From the NCBI GenBank assembly GCA_964587655.1, contig CAZPMT010000008.1, positions 27,893 through 91,892 of the forward strand: a stretch of DNA of 64,000 nucleotides, given 5' to 3'. The stretch is from CAZPMT01 sp964587655. GTDB taxonomy: Bacteria; Hydrogenedentota; Hydrogenedentia; Hydrogenedentales; SLHB01. A program made the position numbers and the translations under genes. The notes beneath the pieces are model-generated. The model was given only the letters and a program-made list of their open reading frames with translations, did no database searches and had not been told where the DNA came from. Of the stretch, positions 7,966 to 16,171 are shown one piece after another (positions within the stretch are counted from its first letter, which is position 1; every line of letters begins with the position of its first letter).

Positions 7966-9303
7966 ATGCACAGGACAATCGCGGCACTTGTAATGGCGTT
8001 GGTTTCGTTTGCGGCTCTGGCGGGGGACATGCCGCCCGTCTCCAACGGCAACGGGCGGACGCTGGGCGATCTCGCCGGCAAAGACACCCTTGTGACGGTG
8101 GTGCTCAAGGATCGCGGCGCCACGGACCAGAACCTGCGCGTGGTCGAGGTCGGACCGAACTACTTCAGCGTGGTCACCTCGAACGGCGAACGGCTGCCGT
8201 ACAAATTCGAGTCGGTTGCCGAGGTACGCATTCAAGAGGGCAAGGTCGAGATACGCAAGTTCAACCTCGATGAGAACAGGACCCTCAAGCTCGAGGAGCA
8301 AAAAGTCGTTGATCGGGCCTTCGACCGCGCCCGCGAGATCTTTGGAGCCGCCAACAGCGATCAAACGGTGAAGATGCGGGCGGCGGTCCTCCTGGCGGTA
8401 AGCGGGCGCGCCGATGGAATTGAATACCTCCACCGGTTGTCGAGCACAAATGACGTTGGGACGGACATCGATGCTCTGCTCAAGCTCTATCTTGCGGGCG
8501 AAAAGGAGAGCCCAGGGGCGATCGTTGGCAAGGGGCTCCAAAACGGGGACCGTAAAGTGGTGGCAGCGGCGATCAAACTCGCCGGACTTGTCGGCGACAG
8601 GGGCTCGATACCCACTCTTATGGACGCGGTTCAGGACCGTTTGGGCGAGATCTCCGCTCCCGCTGCCCGTGCGCTCGCGCGGCTAGGCTGCCGTGACGCA
8701 ATCCCCGCAGTCATGCGCATGCTGCTGGAACTCAGCGAGGATAAGGGCGACGCGGCCATTTTCGCCCTTACCCGTCTTGGCGGCCAGGATGTTATCGATC
8801 AGCTCAAGGACAAGCTGAAGATCACCACTGGGCAGGCTCAGTATCGCGTCGTCACCTGCCTGTATAAGCTCAAGGATCCCCTCGGGAAACAGCTCATGCT
8901 TCAGCAGATGGAAAAGTTTCCAACACTTTCGCTGGAGGCGGCCCTCCTACTCGCTCGCGATGGCAACTGGGACGCCGCTCAGTTCCTTTCAAAACGATTG
9001 AAGAAACGTTACGACGAGAGGGAGGACGTCATGCTCTCCCGCGCCAAGGCCGCCGCAGCGTTGGTGGCCAACGCCGATCCCACCGCGGTCTCCTACCTGC
9101 AGGAACTCCTGCGGTCCAAGAACGCCAACGTCAAGAAGGAGATCTGCGTCTTGATGGCCGAACTCGGCAAGAGGCGCCTCATCCCCGTCCTTCAACCCAC
9201 GATGGAGAGTGCAGATGCCGACGTTGCATTGCAGGCATGTTCCGCGGTGGTCGCCCTCGCCAAACCGGAATTCCGGGAAAGGTTCCTGGAATATCAGCAA
9301 TGA
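7966..9303 (+). CDS. Secreted HEAT-repeat protein
   Basis: The 445-residue protein starts with a clear signal peptide (MHRTIAALVMALVSFAALAG). Residues about 50-110 look like a small beta domain (VTVVLKDRGATDQNLRVVEVGP...VRIQEGKVEIRKF), resembling LSM-like secreted modules. From about 130 onward it is a string of HEAT-like helical repeats, for instance RGSIPTLMDAVQDRLGEISAPAARALARLG and KRRLIPVLQPTMESADADVALQACSAVVALAKP. Such proteins are binding scaffolds in the periplasm; no catalytic motif is visible. AGGAATATG provides the start context. The acylphosphatase gene follows after three bases. Confidence 0.75.
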   Translation: MHRTIAALVMALVSFAALAGDMPPVSNGNGRTLGDLAGKDTLVTVVLKDRGATDQNLRVVEVGPNYFSVVTSNGERLPYKFESVAEVRIQEGKVEIRKFNLDENRTLKLEEQKVVDRAFDRAREIFGAANSDQTVKMRAAVLLAVSGRADGIEYLHRLSSTNDVGTDIDALLKLYLAGEKESPGAIVGKGLQNGDRKVVAAAIKLAGLVGDRGSIPTLMDAVQDRLGEISAPAARALARLGCRDAIPAVMRMLLELSEDKGDAAIFALTRLGGQDVIDQLKDKLKITTGQAQYRVVTCLYKLKDPLGKQLMLQQMEKFPTLSLEAALLLARDGNWDAAQFLSKRLKKRYDEREDVMLSRAKAAAALVANADPTAVSYLQELLRSKNANVKKEICVLMAELGKRRLIPVLQPTMESADADVALQACSAVVALAKPEFRERFLEYQQ

Positions 9304-9306
9304 ACC

Positions 9307-9582
9307 ATGACGGACCGCGTCCACGTCTATATCACGGGCCGCGTGCAGGGCGTCGGCTTCCGATACACGGCGCACGAACGGGCAATCACGCTGGGATTGA
9401 ACGGGTGGGTCCGCAACCTGCCTGACGGCCGCGTTGAGGCTGAGTTCGAGGGACCCAAGCCCGTCTTGCAGCAGATGCTCGCCTGGTGCGAGATCGGGCC
9501 TCGCTCGGCGAAGGTGACGCGCGTCGACGCGACGTGGCAGTCAGGCGAGCCGCACTACAGCGATTTTCACTTCCGCGACTGA
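9307..9582 (+). CDS. acyP: Acylphosphatase
   Basis: Hydrolyses acyl phosphates in the cytoplasm. The signature GRVQGVGFRYTA (residues 11-22) and LNGWVRNLPDGRVE contain the two catalytic residues, R19 and N37. The 91-residue length is exactly typical. The ATG lies three bases after the stop of the HEAT-repeat gene, so it is probably in the same transcript, although no functional link between them is evident. Confidence 0.93.
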   Translation: MTDRVHVYITGRVQGVGFRYTAHERAITLGLNGWVRNLPDGRVEAEFEGPKPVLQQMLAWCEIGPRSAKVTRVDATWQSGEPHYSDFHFRD

Positions 9583-9603
9583 AACGCCCCACACCTACGC
9601 CCC

Positions 9604-10386
9604 TTATCCCCTCCTCAGCACGTAGATCATCTCCGTACTCTTGTCCGTGAACGGTCCCCGAGAGAAGTCGCCGTACAAGGCCTCGATCTCGAACCCGCAA
9701 AGCCGGAACAGGTTCTCGGTCTCGCGCTGTGTCGTCCACGCGCGCACCAGCGGAAGCACCGCTTCCCTGAGAACCTTGCCATGCGTATCCACTTCATGGA
9801 TCACGTGCTGTTCGACCAGCAACTGTTGGATCTCGTCGCAAGAGGCCGCATGGAGGTGCAGGATCGTGATCCCCGCCTCCTCGATGCGGTAGCGCCCCGC
9901 GAATTTGAGCTTCCCCGCGAGTCGCGCGCTCTGAATCTTTGCTATCGTTGATGGTTTCGCCGCCCAGGTGTTCATGACGAAACACCCGTCATCGGCGAGA
10001 TGCGCGTGCACGTTGTCGAGACATCGCCGCTGTTCTTCCGGCGTGAGCAGATGCATGAAGGCGCGATATGGCATCATGATGCAGGAGAATGTGCGCCTGA
10101 AACGAAACGACGACATGTCGGCGAGGACCAGCTTCAACCGTCCCGATGCGCGGCCAACCATTCTGAGCTTCTCGCGGCAAAGCACCAGCATCGCATAGGA
10201 ATTGTCGACGCCGGTCACGTTCGCGCCCGCCATGACGGCCGGAAGCGCGATGCGGCCCGTGCCGACGCCCAGTTCCAGAACGTTCCCGTCGGCCCGGACC
10301 GCGTGGTCCACGTAGAACTCGACGTCGCCCGCCGTCCCCGTATGGATCAGATCGTAGTATTCGGCCCATGCGTCAAAGGCTGCCAT
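9604..10386 (-). CDS. Class I SAM-dependent methyltransferase
   Basis: This 260-residue protein has NVLELGVGTGRIALP near residues 36-50, the SAM-binding loop, then VTGVDNSYAMLVLCREKL with the acidic residue that binds the ribose, and VLADMSSFRFRRTFSCIMMPYRAFMHL. AEYYDLIH at the start and the HLTPEEQRRCLDNVHAHLADDGCFVMN block are typical of the Methyltransf_25/11 group. The substrate is unknown. The gene starts 12 bases after the stop of the upstream esterase, so the two form an operon read leftward. Confidence 0.83.
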   Translation of the reverse strand: MAAFDAWAEYYDLIHTGTAGDVEFYVDHAVRADGNVLELGVGTGRIALPAVMAGANVTGVDNSYAMLVLCREKLRMVGRASGRLKLVLADMSSFRFRRTFSCIMMPYRAFMHLLTPEEQRRCLDNVHAHLADDGCFVMNTWAAKPSTIAKIQSARLAGKLKFAGRYRIEEAGITILHLHAASCDEIQQLLVEQHVIHEVDTHGKVLREAVLPLVRAWTTQRETENLFRLCGFEIEALYGDFSRGPFTDKSTEMIYVLRRG

Positions 10387-10398
10387 ATCCCGTCCCCC

Positions 10399-11325
10399 TC
10401 ACTTGACCGGCTCGGAAGGAACGCGATGATTCATATGCACGTCGAGAAACGTGAGGATTTCCGCGAAGACGTTTTTCCGCGCTCGATGATGAAAGAAATC
10501 GAACGCGTGACCGTAGGGCACCGTGATAAGCCGGGCTGTCGCCCCGAGGTCTTGAAGCTGATCGCAGAAAGCCACCGACTGCGCGTACGGCACAAAATGA
10601 TCCTTCGTTCCGTGGACGAAGAGAACGGGACATGTCTCCCGCCCCGCGTAGGTGATGGGCGATGCCGCGGCGTACGGGTCCTTCTTCCCGTTCGAATCTT
10701 TCCCCACAAAGGATTTGACGAAAACCCGGCTCAATCCCCCGAAGCCGATGTATCCTCTGGGATTCTGGTAGTAAGACAGATCGCTTACGCCGTACATCAC
10801 CACCGCGGCCTGTACCGCGCTTGAAACGCCGCCGTTCACTGTTCCCTCGAGCCCGTCCTCCGGCCGGGTTGTCGCCAGCATGGCCGCCAAGTGCCCCCCA
10901 GCGCTGTTGCCGAGTACCGCTATACGTTCCGGATCTATCCCATACTCCTTCGCATGAAGGCGAAGCCATCGTACCGCCGCCTTTGAATCGTGAAGACAGG
11001 CTGGAAAAGGATAGTGCGGCATCATGCGATAGCTGATAGCCGCCGTAACGTAGCCGTTCTCGCCAAGGCGCTTACCGTACCAGTGGAGTTGGTGACGGGT
11101 TCCGAAAAGCCAGCATCCCCCGTGGATCAGGACCACCGCCGGACGCGGCTCTTGTCCCCCGTCCACCGGAAGCCGCAGCGTCAGCTTGAGGTCGCGGTTT
11201 CCATAGTCAGCATAGACGATCTTAGCCTTCGTGCGATACTCTGCGGCGCAGGACCACGTACTGATCAAGCACGCAGCCAACACCTGCAAAGCAATTCCCG
11301 CACGGTATCGCTGAATCACTCGCAA
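10399..11325 (-). CDS. Secreted alpha/beta-hydrolase, carboxylesterase/BD-FAE type
   Basis: The 308-residue protein has an N-terminal signal-like segment (IALQVLAACLISTWSCAAE) and the alpha/beta-hydrolase fold markers: oxyanion HGG in VVLIHGGCWLF (about 65-75), nucleophile elbow GNSAGG with Ser141, Asp in VHGTKDHFVPY, and His in VPYGHAFDFF. It resembles bifunctional feruloyl/acetylxylan esterases and prokaryotic 'esterase/lipase' proteins acting on acyl groups of polysaccharides. It lies opposite a sialidase-like gene in a divergent arrangement and heads an operon with the methyltransferase. The exact ester substrate is not known. Confidence 0.85.
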   Translation of the reverse strand: MRVIQRYRAGIALQVLAACLISTWSCAAEYRTKAKIVYADYGNRDLKLTLRLPVDGGQEPRPAVVLIHGGCWLFGTRHQLHWYGKRLGENGYVTAAISYRMMPHYPFPACLHDSKAAVRWLRLHAKEYGIDPERIAVLGNSAGGHLAAMLATTRPEDGLEGTVNGGVSSAVQAAVVMYGVSDLSYYQNPRGYIGFGGLSRVFVKSFVGKDSNGKKDPYAAASPITYAGRETCPVLFVHGTKDHFVPYAQSVAFCDQLQDLGATARLITVPYGHAFDFFHHRARKNVFAEILTFLDVHMNHRVPSEPVK

Positions 11326-11478
11326 GACCTCCGATACACACCGCCACTTGACAAGTTCCTGTCAATAAGCATCATATCATGCAGTCGGCACAGAAGTAGA
11401 AACAACTGGAAACCTGCATCCCTTCCTGATACCTTAGTCGGGCTGGCTTTTCCAAAGCCAGCCCGGAGGCATATTCAG

Positions 11479-12516
11479 ATGTTCGTGGCGACGGTTCCGA
11501 TTCTTGCAGCCATTCTCCTGGGGCAGGCAACGCAAGCGGATGCTCAAACCATTCGCGCAATGTGTGTGGCGCCCGTGGGGCCTCAGAATCCACGCAACAG
11601 CGAAGCGGCGATCATTCCGCTGAAGGACGGCTCGTTGCTGCTCGGCTGGACGGAGTTCTATGCGGGAAACGGGGCCGACCATGGCCCAGCTCGCATCTCG
11701 GGAAAGGTCTCGACCGATGCCGGGCGCACCTGGGGCGAGAAGCGCACGCTCGTCGAGAACGACGGCGGATGCAACGTCATGGAAGTGAACTTCATGCGCA
11801 TGAAGAACGGTGGCATTGCGCTGTTCCACTGCCAGAAGAACAGCGAGAACGCGGATTGCCGCGTCATGATGCGCACATCATCCGATGAAGGCAAATCGTG
11901 GAGCGCCGCGAAGCAACTGAGTCCGGCCGGCAAGTACACCGGCCTTACGAACGGAAGATGCATTCGCCTGCGGTCGGGGCGCATCCTGCTCGAGGCGTGG
12001 GAGGGCGGCGACAGCTATTGCTGCCTTTCCGATGACGACGGTGAGACGTGGCGTGACGGCCGGCGCGTCAGGCCCTCGGGCGGCGAGTGCTGGGAACCCG
12101 CGTGCATCGAGTTGAAGGACGGTCGCGTCACGATGCTGATGCGCACGGGAGTCGGCGGACAGTTCAAGAGCATTTCCGCGGACGGCGGCGAGACGTGGAG
12201 CACACCAGTTGCCACGCCGCTCGTCGGAACGGCCGCGCCGGTATCCGTCAGCCGCATTCCGAGCACGGGCTGCATCCTCGCCATATGGAATCACAATCCC
12301 GGCGCCGCGCAACGGAATCCGCTTACGGCCGCGATCTCGAAGGACGAAGGCGAGACGTGGGAGAGTTTCCGCAACATCGAAGACGCAAACGGCGACGCAT
12401 GGGCCTACCCGGCCGTGACGTGGCTCGGCGAAAACGCTTTGGTTACCTACTTCAACTACACCGGCGGCCTGTCGCTCTATCTGAAGATCATCCCCGCCGA
12501 GTGGTTCAGCAAGTAG
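11479..12516 (+). CDS. Secreted BNR-repeat sialidase-like protein
   Basis: The start at 11479 follows GGAGG and gives a signal peptide (MFVATVPILAAILLGQATQADAQ). Five Asp-box motifs are visible: STDAGRTW, SSDEGKSW, SDDDGETW, SADGGETW and SKDEGETW, marking a six-bladed propeller of the sialidase/neuraminidase superfamily. The 345-residue length fits one catalytic propeller. Many such proteins in polysaccharide-degrading bacteria are not true sialidases, so the substrate is left open. The frame upstream of 11479 is open but lacks any protein-like content. Confidence 0.85.
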   Translation: MFVATVPILAAILLGQATQADAQTIRAMCVAPVGPQNPRNSEAAIIPLKDGSLLLGWTEFYAGNGADHGPARISGKVSTDAGRTWGEKRTLVENDGGCNVMEVNFMRMKNGGIALFHCQKNSENADCRVMMRTSSDEGKSWSAAKQLSPAGKYTGLTNGRCIRLRSGRILLEAWEGGDSYCCLSDDDGETWRDGRRVRPSGGECWEPACIELKDGRVTMLMRTGVGGQFKSISADGGETWSTPVATPLVGTAAPVSVSRIPSTGCILAIWNHNPGAAQRNPLTAAISKDEGETWESFRNIEDANGDAWAYPAVTWLGENALVTYFNYTGGLSLYLKIIPAEWFSK

Positions 12517-12530
12517 TCTCGACCGGCGGG

Positions 12531-13484
12531 CTACTTTTCCAACAAGTACCTTCTCGCCCACGCGATCATTGTCTCGATGTTGAGCCCCCCCTCGTGCCCG
12601 TTGTAGGGAAACACCTCGATGAGCTTGTCCCGGACGGGAATCCGGTTGTACGCCGAGAAGATGCTCGATGGCACGCACAATTCGTCCTGCAAGCCGACGG
12701 AGATCAACGTCGGACACTGAATCCAGTCCGTCATGTTGTTCAGTTCCACGTAACTCAGCGTCCGCATGGCACACTCGATGTCTTGCGGACGGCGCGCGAA
12801 GTAGGTGATCAGATCGGACCACGGCGCGGCCTTCGTGATCTCCAACGTCCGGGCGAAGTGGCAAAAGGCCGGGACTTCCGCGACGCAAAGGCTCGTGCGC
12901 CGATCAAGACACGCCGCCGCCAGCGAAAGCCCTCCTCCCTGGCTGCAACCCATCGTGCCGACCCGCTCCGGGTCCACTTCCAGGCACGTGTGGGCGAAGT
13001 CAATCGCGCGCACGGTGTCCACGTAGCACCGTGCGAAGTAATACGTCTCTGGATCGAGGATGCCGCTCGTCATCCAGCCTGAGGCGCGTCCGCTCGGATA
13101 CTTCGCGAAATCCGCACTCTCGCCGCCCTGCCCGCGCACGTCGAACGTCAGACACGTGAAACCTTGCAGGGCCCACATGAGGTAGTTCGCAATGCGCCCC
13201 TTGTCGCCGCTGTAGCCGTGGAAAAAGATCAGCGTGGGTCGGCGCCGCACTTTTACGGGCGTGATCGACCATCCCACGATCCGGCCGCCGTCGAGCGCCG
13301 CGAAAGACACCTTATCGACGCGCACGTCGGGTACGGCATACTCCACGCGTTCCGCCAATGGACATAGCGCCTGCTCACGGCTCCTCGTCAGCATCCGTTT
13401 CCAGAAGTCATCAAAATCCCGCTCCTTCTTTTGCGGAAACAGACAGGTCTTCAACTGGTCCAAGGGCATATCGAATTGAAACAT
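12531..13484 (-). CDS. Acetylxylan esterase / cephalosporin-C deacetylase family (AXE1)
   Basis: Removes acetyl groups from xylan or short acetylated sugars. The 317-residue protein starts at 13484 after TAAGGAGAG; residues MFQFDMPLDQLKTC are typical of the AXE1/CE7 start. Family blocks are LIFFHGYSGDKG, CLTFDVRGQGGES, the nucleophile GCSQGGGLSLAAA, the acid in SVGLQDELCVPSS and the histidine in PYNGHEGG. CE7 enzymes are intracellular hexamers, and no signal peptide is visible here. The gene lies 10 bases after a truncated GDSL esterase and converges with the sialidase gene. Confidence 0.92.
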   Translation of the reverse strand: MFQFDMPLDQLKTCLFPQKKERDFDDFWKRMLTRSREQALCPLAERVEYAVPDVRVDKVSFAALDGGRIVGWSITPVKVRRRPTLIFFHGYSGDKGRIANYLMWALQGFTCLTFDVRGQGGESADFAKYPSGRASGWMTSGILDPETYYFARCYVDTVRAIDFAHTCLEVDPERVGTMGCSQGGGLSLAAACLDRRTSLCVAEVPAFCHFARTLEITKAAPWSDLITYFARRPQDIECAMRTLSYVELNNMTDWIQCPTLISVGLQDELCVPSSIFSAYNRIPVRDKLIEVFPYNGHEGGLNIETMIAWARRYLLEK

Positions 13485-13494
13485 CACGCTCTCC

Positions 13495-14094
13495 TTAATA
13501 TCCCTCCGTAATGCTGTCTCCGATGGCGGCAATGATCGTCCCGATCCCGATCGGAGAGTACGTCGCGCGGCACTTTGAGCGTCCCTCGCCGTCCCGGCCC
13601 TCGACTTCGAGCGTGTACTCGCCCGGCTCAAGTCCTCCGAATTCCGCGACGAACGCCGGGCCATGCAACAACCGCGTTGCCAACCCGCGGGAGCGCGACC
13701 CTACCGCCCGCGTCAATGCGACCTTGGCCTCACAGTCTGTCAAACCTAGACAAACTGTGGCCACGGCCGGATCGTTGAACTCGATACACGCCTTCAACAC
13801 GCGGCCCGATTGAATGTATGGAATCGCGTACGTGCCTTTGACGTCCTCAACCACGAGTCGAACACTCTGTTCCGCGGAATCCTTTGTGCGGGCCACAACG
13901 CACGTTGCAGGACTGCCCACATCGCCAAGGCGAATGCCAATCGCGCTGCCTTCTCTTCGATCTCCGCGCCCGGGCAAACGATCCTCCTTTCCTCGCGAAG
14001 CCGCTTCATCCGCAACGATCCCTGTCGCCAGGAAACACAGCAGTCCCGCAAGAGCCATAGTGCCCTGTCCATATCCGGGCAGTCTGTTCCTCAT
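13495..14094 (-). pseudogene. Truncated secreted SGNH/GDSL hydrolase (N-terminal domain only)
   Basis: The frame has a signal peptide (GTMALAGLLCFLATGIVADE) and about 150 residues of beta-rich domain, then reaches IAAIGDSITEGY and stops at once. GDSIT is block I of SGNH hydrolases, carrying the catalytic serine, and intact enzymes continue for roughly 200 residues to the DxxH block. Here TAA follows directly and merges with the ribosome binding site of the acetylxylan esterase (TAAGGAGAG). The catalytic domain has therefore been deleted. A family A palindrome lies inside the frame (13731-13759). It may be expressed as a non-catalytic secreted domain. Confidence 0.75.
13731..13759. repeat. Family A 29-bp in-gene palindrome, copy 1
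   Basis: Left arm CACAGTCTGTC (one mismatch to the consensus CACAGTTTGTC), loop AAACCTA, right arm GACAAACTGTG. On the minus strand it is read as ATVCLGLTDCE within the truncated SGNH gene without interrupting the frame. Confidence 0.85.
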
Positions 14095-14290
14095 CCTGAC
14101 AGCCTCCCTGCCGCTTCAAACGCACGGTAACGAAAACGTGCCGCAGAGGTCAACCCGGTGGCATCAAGATCGACGCCACCGGGCGGTCTCCGTACACGTT
14201 CACAGGCGGCGTCTTCCGCCGCGCGATAGGCTCGTAAAGCCGTTCTTGTACACGGTTTGCATACCCCTTTCTTTCTAGGAATTGTTCTGT

Positions 14291-14296
14291 TATAAT
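14291..14296 (+). promoter_or_regulatory. Possible -10 element of the zinc-ribbon gene
   Basis: A perfect TATAAT at 14291-14296 lies 60 bases before the zinc-ribbon start. The region 17 bases upstream (TTTCTT at 14268) is only a weak -35 match. Confidence 0.35.
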
Positions 14297-14356
14297 TCCG
14301 CGGCTTTCGAGACGGGGCAACGGTTCCGTCATACGTTTCAGAAAGGGATCTCGTGC

Positions 14357-14833
14357 ATGGCGATTAAGTATCATTGCCGGAAGTGCGGCAAACGATTCGT
14401 GGAATGGGGCGCGGAGAAGCTGGGATATAAGTGCCCGGATTGCGAGAACGAAGAGCTTGTGCGGGCGGGCCAGTCGGAGGAGAAGGTCGTGAAACGCGCG
14501 ACGCTCAAGCGCAAGCCGCGCCGGACCGTTCCTTCAGCGCACGTCGCGGAGAGTGAGTTCATTGTCCCGGACATCGAGGAAATCGAGGCCGAAGAAGTCG
14601 AAGTGGATTCCGAACGTGAGGATACTACTGCCGCCGTATTTCTCGCCCCGGATAACGACGCCGCCCACGAAGGGCTGGACCTGGAGGACGTCGTGCCGGC
14701 GGACGACTTAGCTGAAGCGGACTCCACGGAGTTGGCCCTTGGCGAAGACCTGCCCTTTAGCAACACTACGCCACCGTTGGGCGGCGAAGGAATCGATGAC
14801 GCCGTCGTTGAAACGGACGAGTGGAGCGAATAG
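14357..14833 (+). CDS. Zinc-ribbon protein with acidic C-terminal tail
   Basis: The 158-residue protein begins MAIKYHCRKCGKRFVEWGAEKLGYKCPDCENEELV, a CxxC...CxxC zinc ribbon at residues 7-30 that resembles FmdB-like and regulatory zinc-ribbon proteins. A short basic stretch (KRATLKRKPRR) follows, and the rest is strongly acidic and probably disordered (EEIEAEEVEVDSERED and later). The start at 14357 is preceded by GAAAGGGATC. The combination of a ribbon and an acidic tail hints at a protein or nucleic-acid binding adaptor, but no function can be assigned. Inverted repeats follow the gene. Confidence 0.6.
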   Translation: MAIKYHCRKCGKRFVEWGAEKLGYKCPDCENEELVRAGQSEEKVVKRATLKRKPRRTVPSAHVAESEFIVPDIEEIEAEEVEVDSEREDTTAAVFLAPDNDAAHEGLDLEDVVPADDLAEADSTELALGEDLPFSNTTPPLGGEGIDDAVVETDEWSE

Positions 14834-14853
14834 CCCGGCATTAGGCTGTAGGT

Positions 14854-14890
14854 TGAAGGCTGTAGGTATTCGAGCTTCCTACAGCCTTCA
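14854..14890. repeat. Perfect 13-bp inverted repeat, possible terminator
   Basis: Arms TGAAGGCTGTAGG (14854-14866) and CCTACAGCCTTCA (14878-14890) enclose an 11-base loop, 21 bases after the zinc-ribbon stop. There is no T-run after it, so intrinsic termination is uncertain. Confidence 0.6.
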
Positions 14891-14922
14891 TCAGCCTCTC
14901 CATCGGATACCTTCCATGGGCA

Positions 14923-15112
14923 CTAGAGACTATCCCAAAACCGCCGCGCCCGTGGAAATATCCATGCGGGCCACGCGCACCGTCATTCCCGCGCAAGCGG
15001 GAATCCAGCAAACACGCAGGTCTTCGCGTCGTCTTCCCCTGGATTCCCGCTTGCGCGGGAATGACGGTGCGGGCGCGGCATAGGGTATTTCCGGTTTTGG
15101 GATAGCTTCTAG
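14923..15112. mobile_element. MITE-like nested inverted repeat element
   Basis: Outer ends match over about 20 bases with two mismatches: CTAGAGACTATCCCAAAACC at 14923-14942 and its reverse complement at 15093-15112. Inside lie perfect 32-base arms (14977-15008 and 15039-15070), each containing CATTCCCGC...GCGGGAAT, itself self-complementary. There is no coding capacity. The right end overlaps the stop codon (15109-15111) of the 310-residue minus-strand gene, so insertion may have set that gene's 3' end. Confidence 0.7.
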
Positions 15113-16041
15113 GAAGAAGGCGGAGTCGCCGTCTCGGCGGGCGCCTGCGGTGGCGTCGCTGGCGGTGGAATTGCAGGACTCTCCTGGGGCGCTGCGGGCG
15201 GCGGCAGGGCCGGTGCGGCGGGACCGGGAACCGGCGGAGAGGTCTGTGCCCCACCCGCGGTATCAAGATCGATACCGCCAGACTGGGTCGCTTTTTCCTT
15301 TGTGGTCACAAGCAGCTTGTCGTACTGATAAACGACCGCAAGCGTCGGAAACTTCTTTAGGAGTTCATCCTGCAAGAGGGCCATGGGGTTCATGCCGGGC
15401 GTGGTCTCAAACCCCCACATGCGTTCTTTCTCAGGCAGGGCCTTGACGGAATCGTCGACCACAATCGTCACGCCAAGACGCTGGCTCAGCTCAGCCAGGA
15501 CCTTCACCAAGTCGGTGTTCTCATACTTCAGCGGTTCGGTCATGGGCGCGGTGAGTTTGTCGGAGACCTCCGGCTTCAGTTTGTTGCCTGGAAAAATGTC
15601 GCCCTCTTTTTGCCCCTCGGCGGGCGTTTGTCTGAGCTTTCTCGGCTCGATATCATCATATAAAATGGGGTCTTGTATCTGCCTCCTGGGAATGATCAGC
15701 CGTACGCCCGTGCCCACTTCCACTTCGACTTCGCTCGCCGTCCGGCTTATCACCTGGACACCCTTCAACTGCGCCCCCGACTTCAGCGTTACGGTATCCC
15801 CCTTCAGTTCGACCGCAACGGGTTTCGCTTTGGTTTCCTCGGCGGCCTTCTTGTCAGCATCTTTCGCGTCCAACTTTGTTGCCCTGTTCTTTACCTTCTT
15901 TGCCTCAGGCTTGTCAGCTTCTTTCTTTGACTCTCCGGCGGCGCGTCTACTCGCCGGGGCGTCCGAGGATTGAGGATCCTGGGCCAGCGCCACGGAGCAG
16001 CCCAGCAGAATCGCACAGAGGAATGCGCAGAAACGTCTCAT
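15109..16041 (-). CDS. Secreted protein with STN-like domain and proline-rich tail
   Basis: The 310-residue protein has a signal peptide with a possible lipobox (ILLGCSVALAQ). Then comes a lysine/alanine/glutamate-rich linker (to about 75), a small beta module (LKGDTVTLKSGAQLKGVQVISR...VRLIIPRRQIQ), and at about 170-255 a segment LKYENTDLVKVLAELSQRLGVTIVVDDSVKALP that matches the STN/secretin short domain fold. The last 50 residues are proline/alanine-rich. Such proteins may be parts of an outer-membrane secretion or assembly system. No secretin channel domain is present. The stop lies in the right end of a MITE-like element. Confidence 0.6.
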   Translation of the reverse strand: MRRFCAFLCAILLGCSVALAQDPQSSDAPASRRAAGESKKEADKPEAKKVKNRATKLDAKDADKKAAEETKAKPVAVELKGDTVTLKSGAQLKGVQVISRTASEVEVEVGTGVRLIIPRRQIQDPILYDDIEPRKLRQTPAEGQKEGDIFPGNKLKPEVSDKLTAPMTEPLKYENTDLVKVLAELSQRLGVTIVVDDSVKALPEKERMWGFETTPGMNPMALLQDELLKKFPTLAVVYQYDKLLVTTKEKATQSGGIDLDTAGGAQTSPPVPGPAAPALPPPAAPQESPAIPPPATPPQAPAETATPPSS

Positions 16042-16108
16042 TGTCTAGCCCTCGCGTTTCGTCCATTCTAAGCCGGTGCAGAAATCAAGTCAAGCACCGG
16101 CCGCCCGA

Positions 16109-16137
16109 TTGCGCACTCGCGCAAGCCTTGGTATTAT
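16109..16137 (+). promoter_or_regulatory. Candidate promoter of the aldo/keto reductase gene
   Basis: TTGCGC (16109-16114) and TATTAT (16132-16137) are spaced by exactly 17 bases, 35 bases before the start codon. Confidence 0.5.
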
Positions 16138-16171
16138 GACCATGAGGATTAGGCTGAAGGAGAGGCGATCC

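Noticed and set aside
7267..8541. Long minus-strand frame opposite GH4 and HEAT genes
   Set aside because: No motifs; antisense openness is common in this GC-rich DNA.
11348..11364. TTGACA...TGTCAA inverted repeat between divergent genes as paired promoters
   Set aside because: No good -10 at 16-18 bases on either strand, so I did not list it as a promoter.
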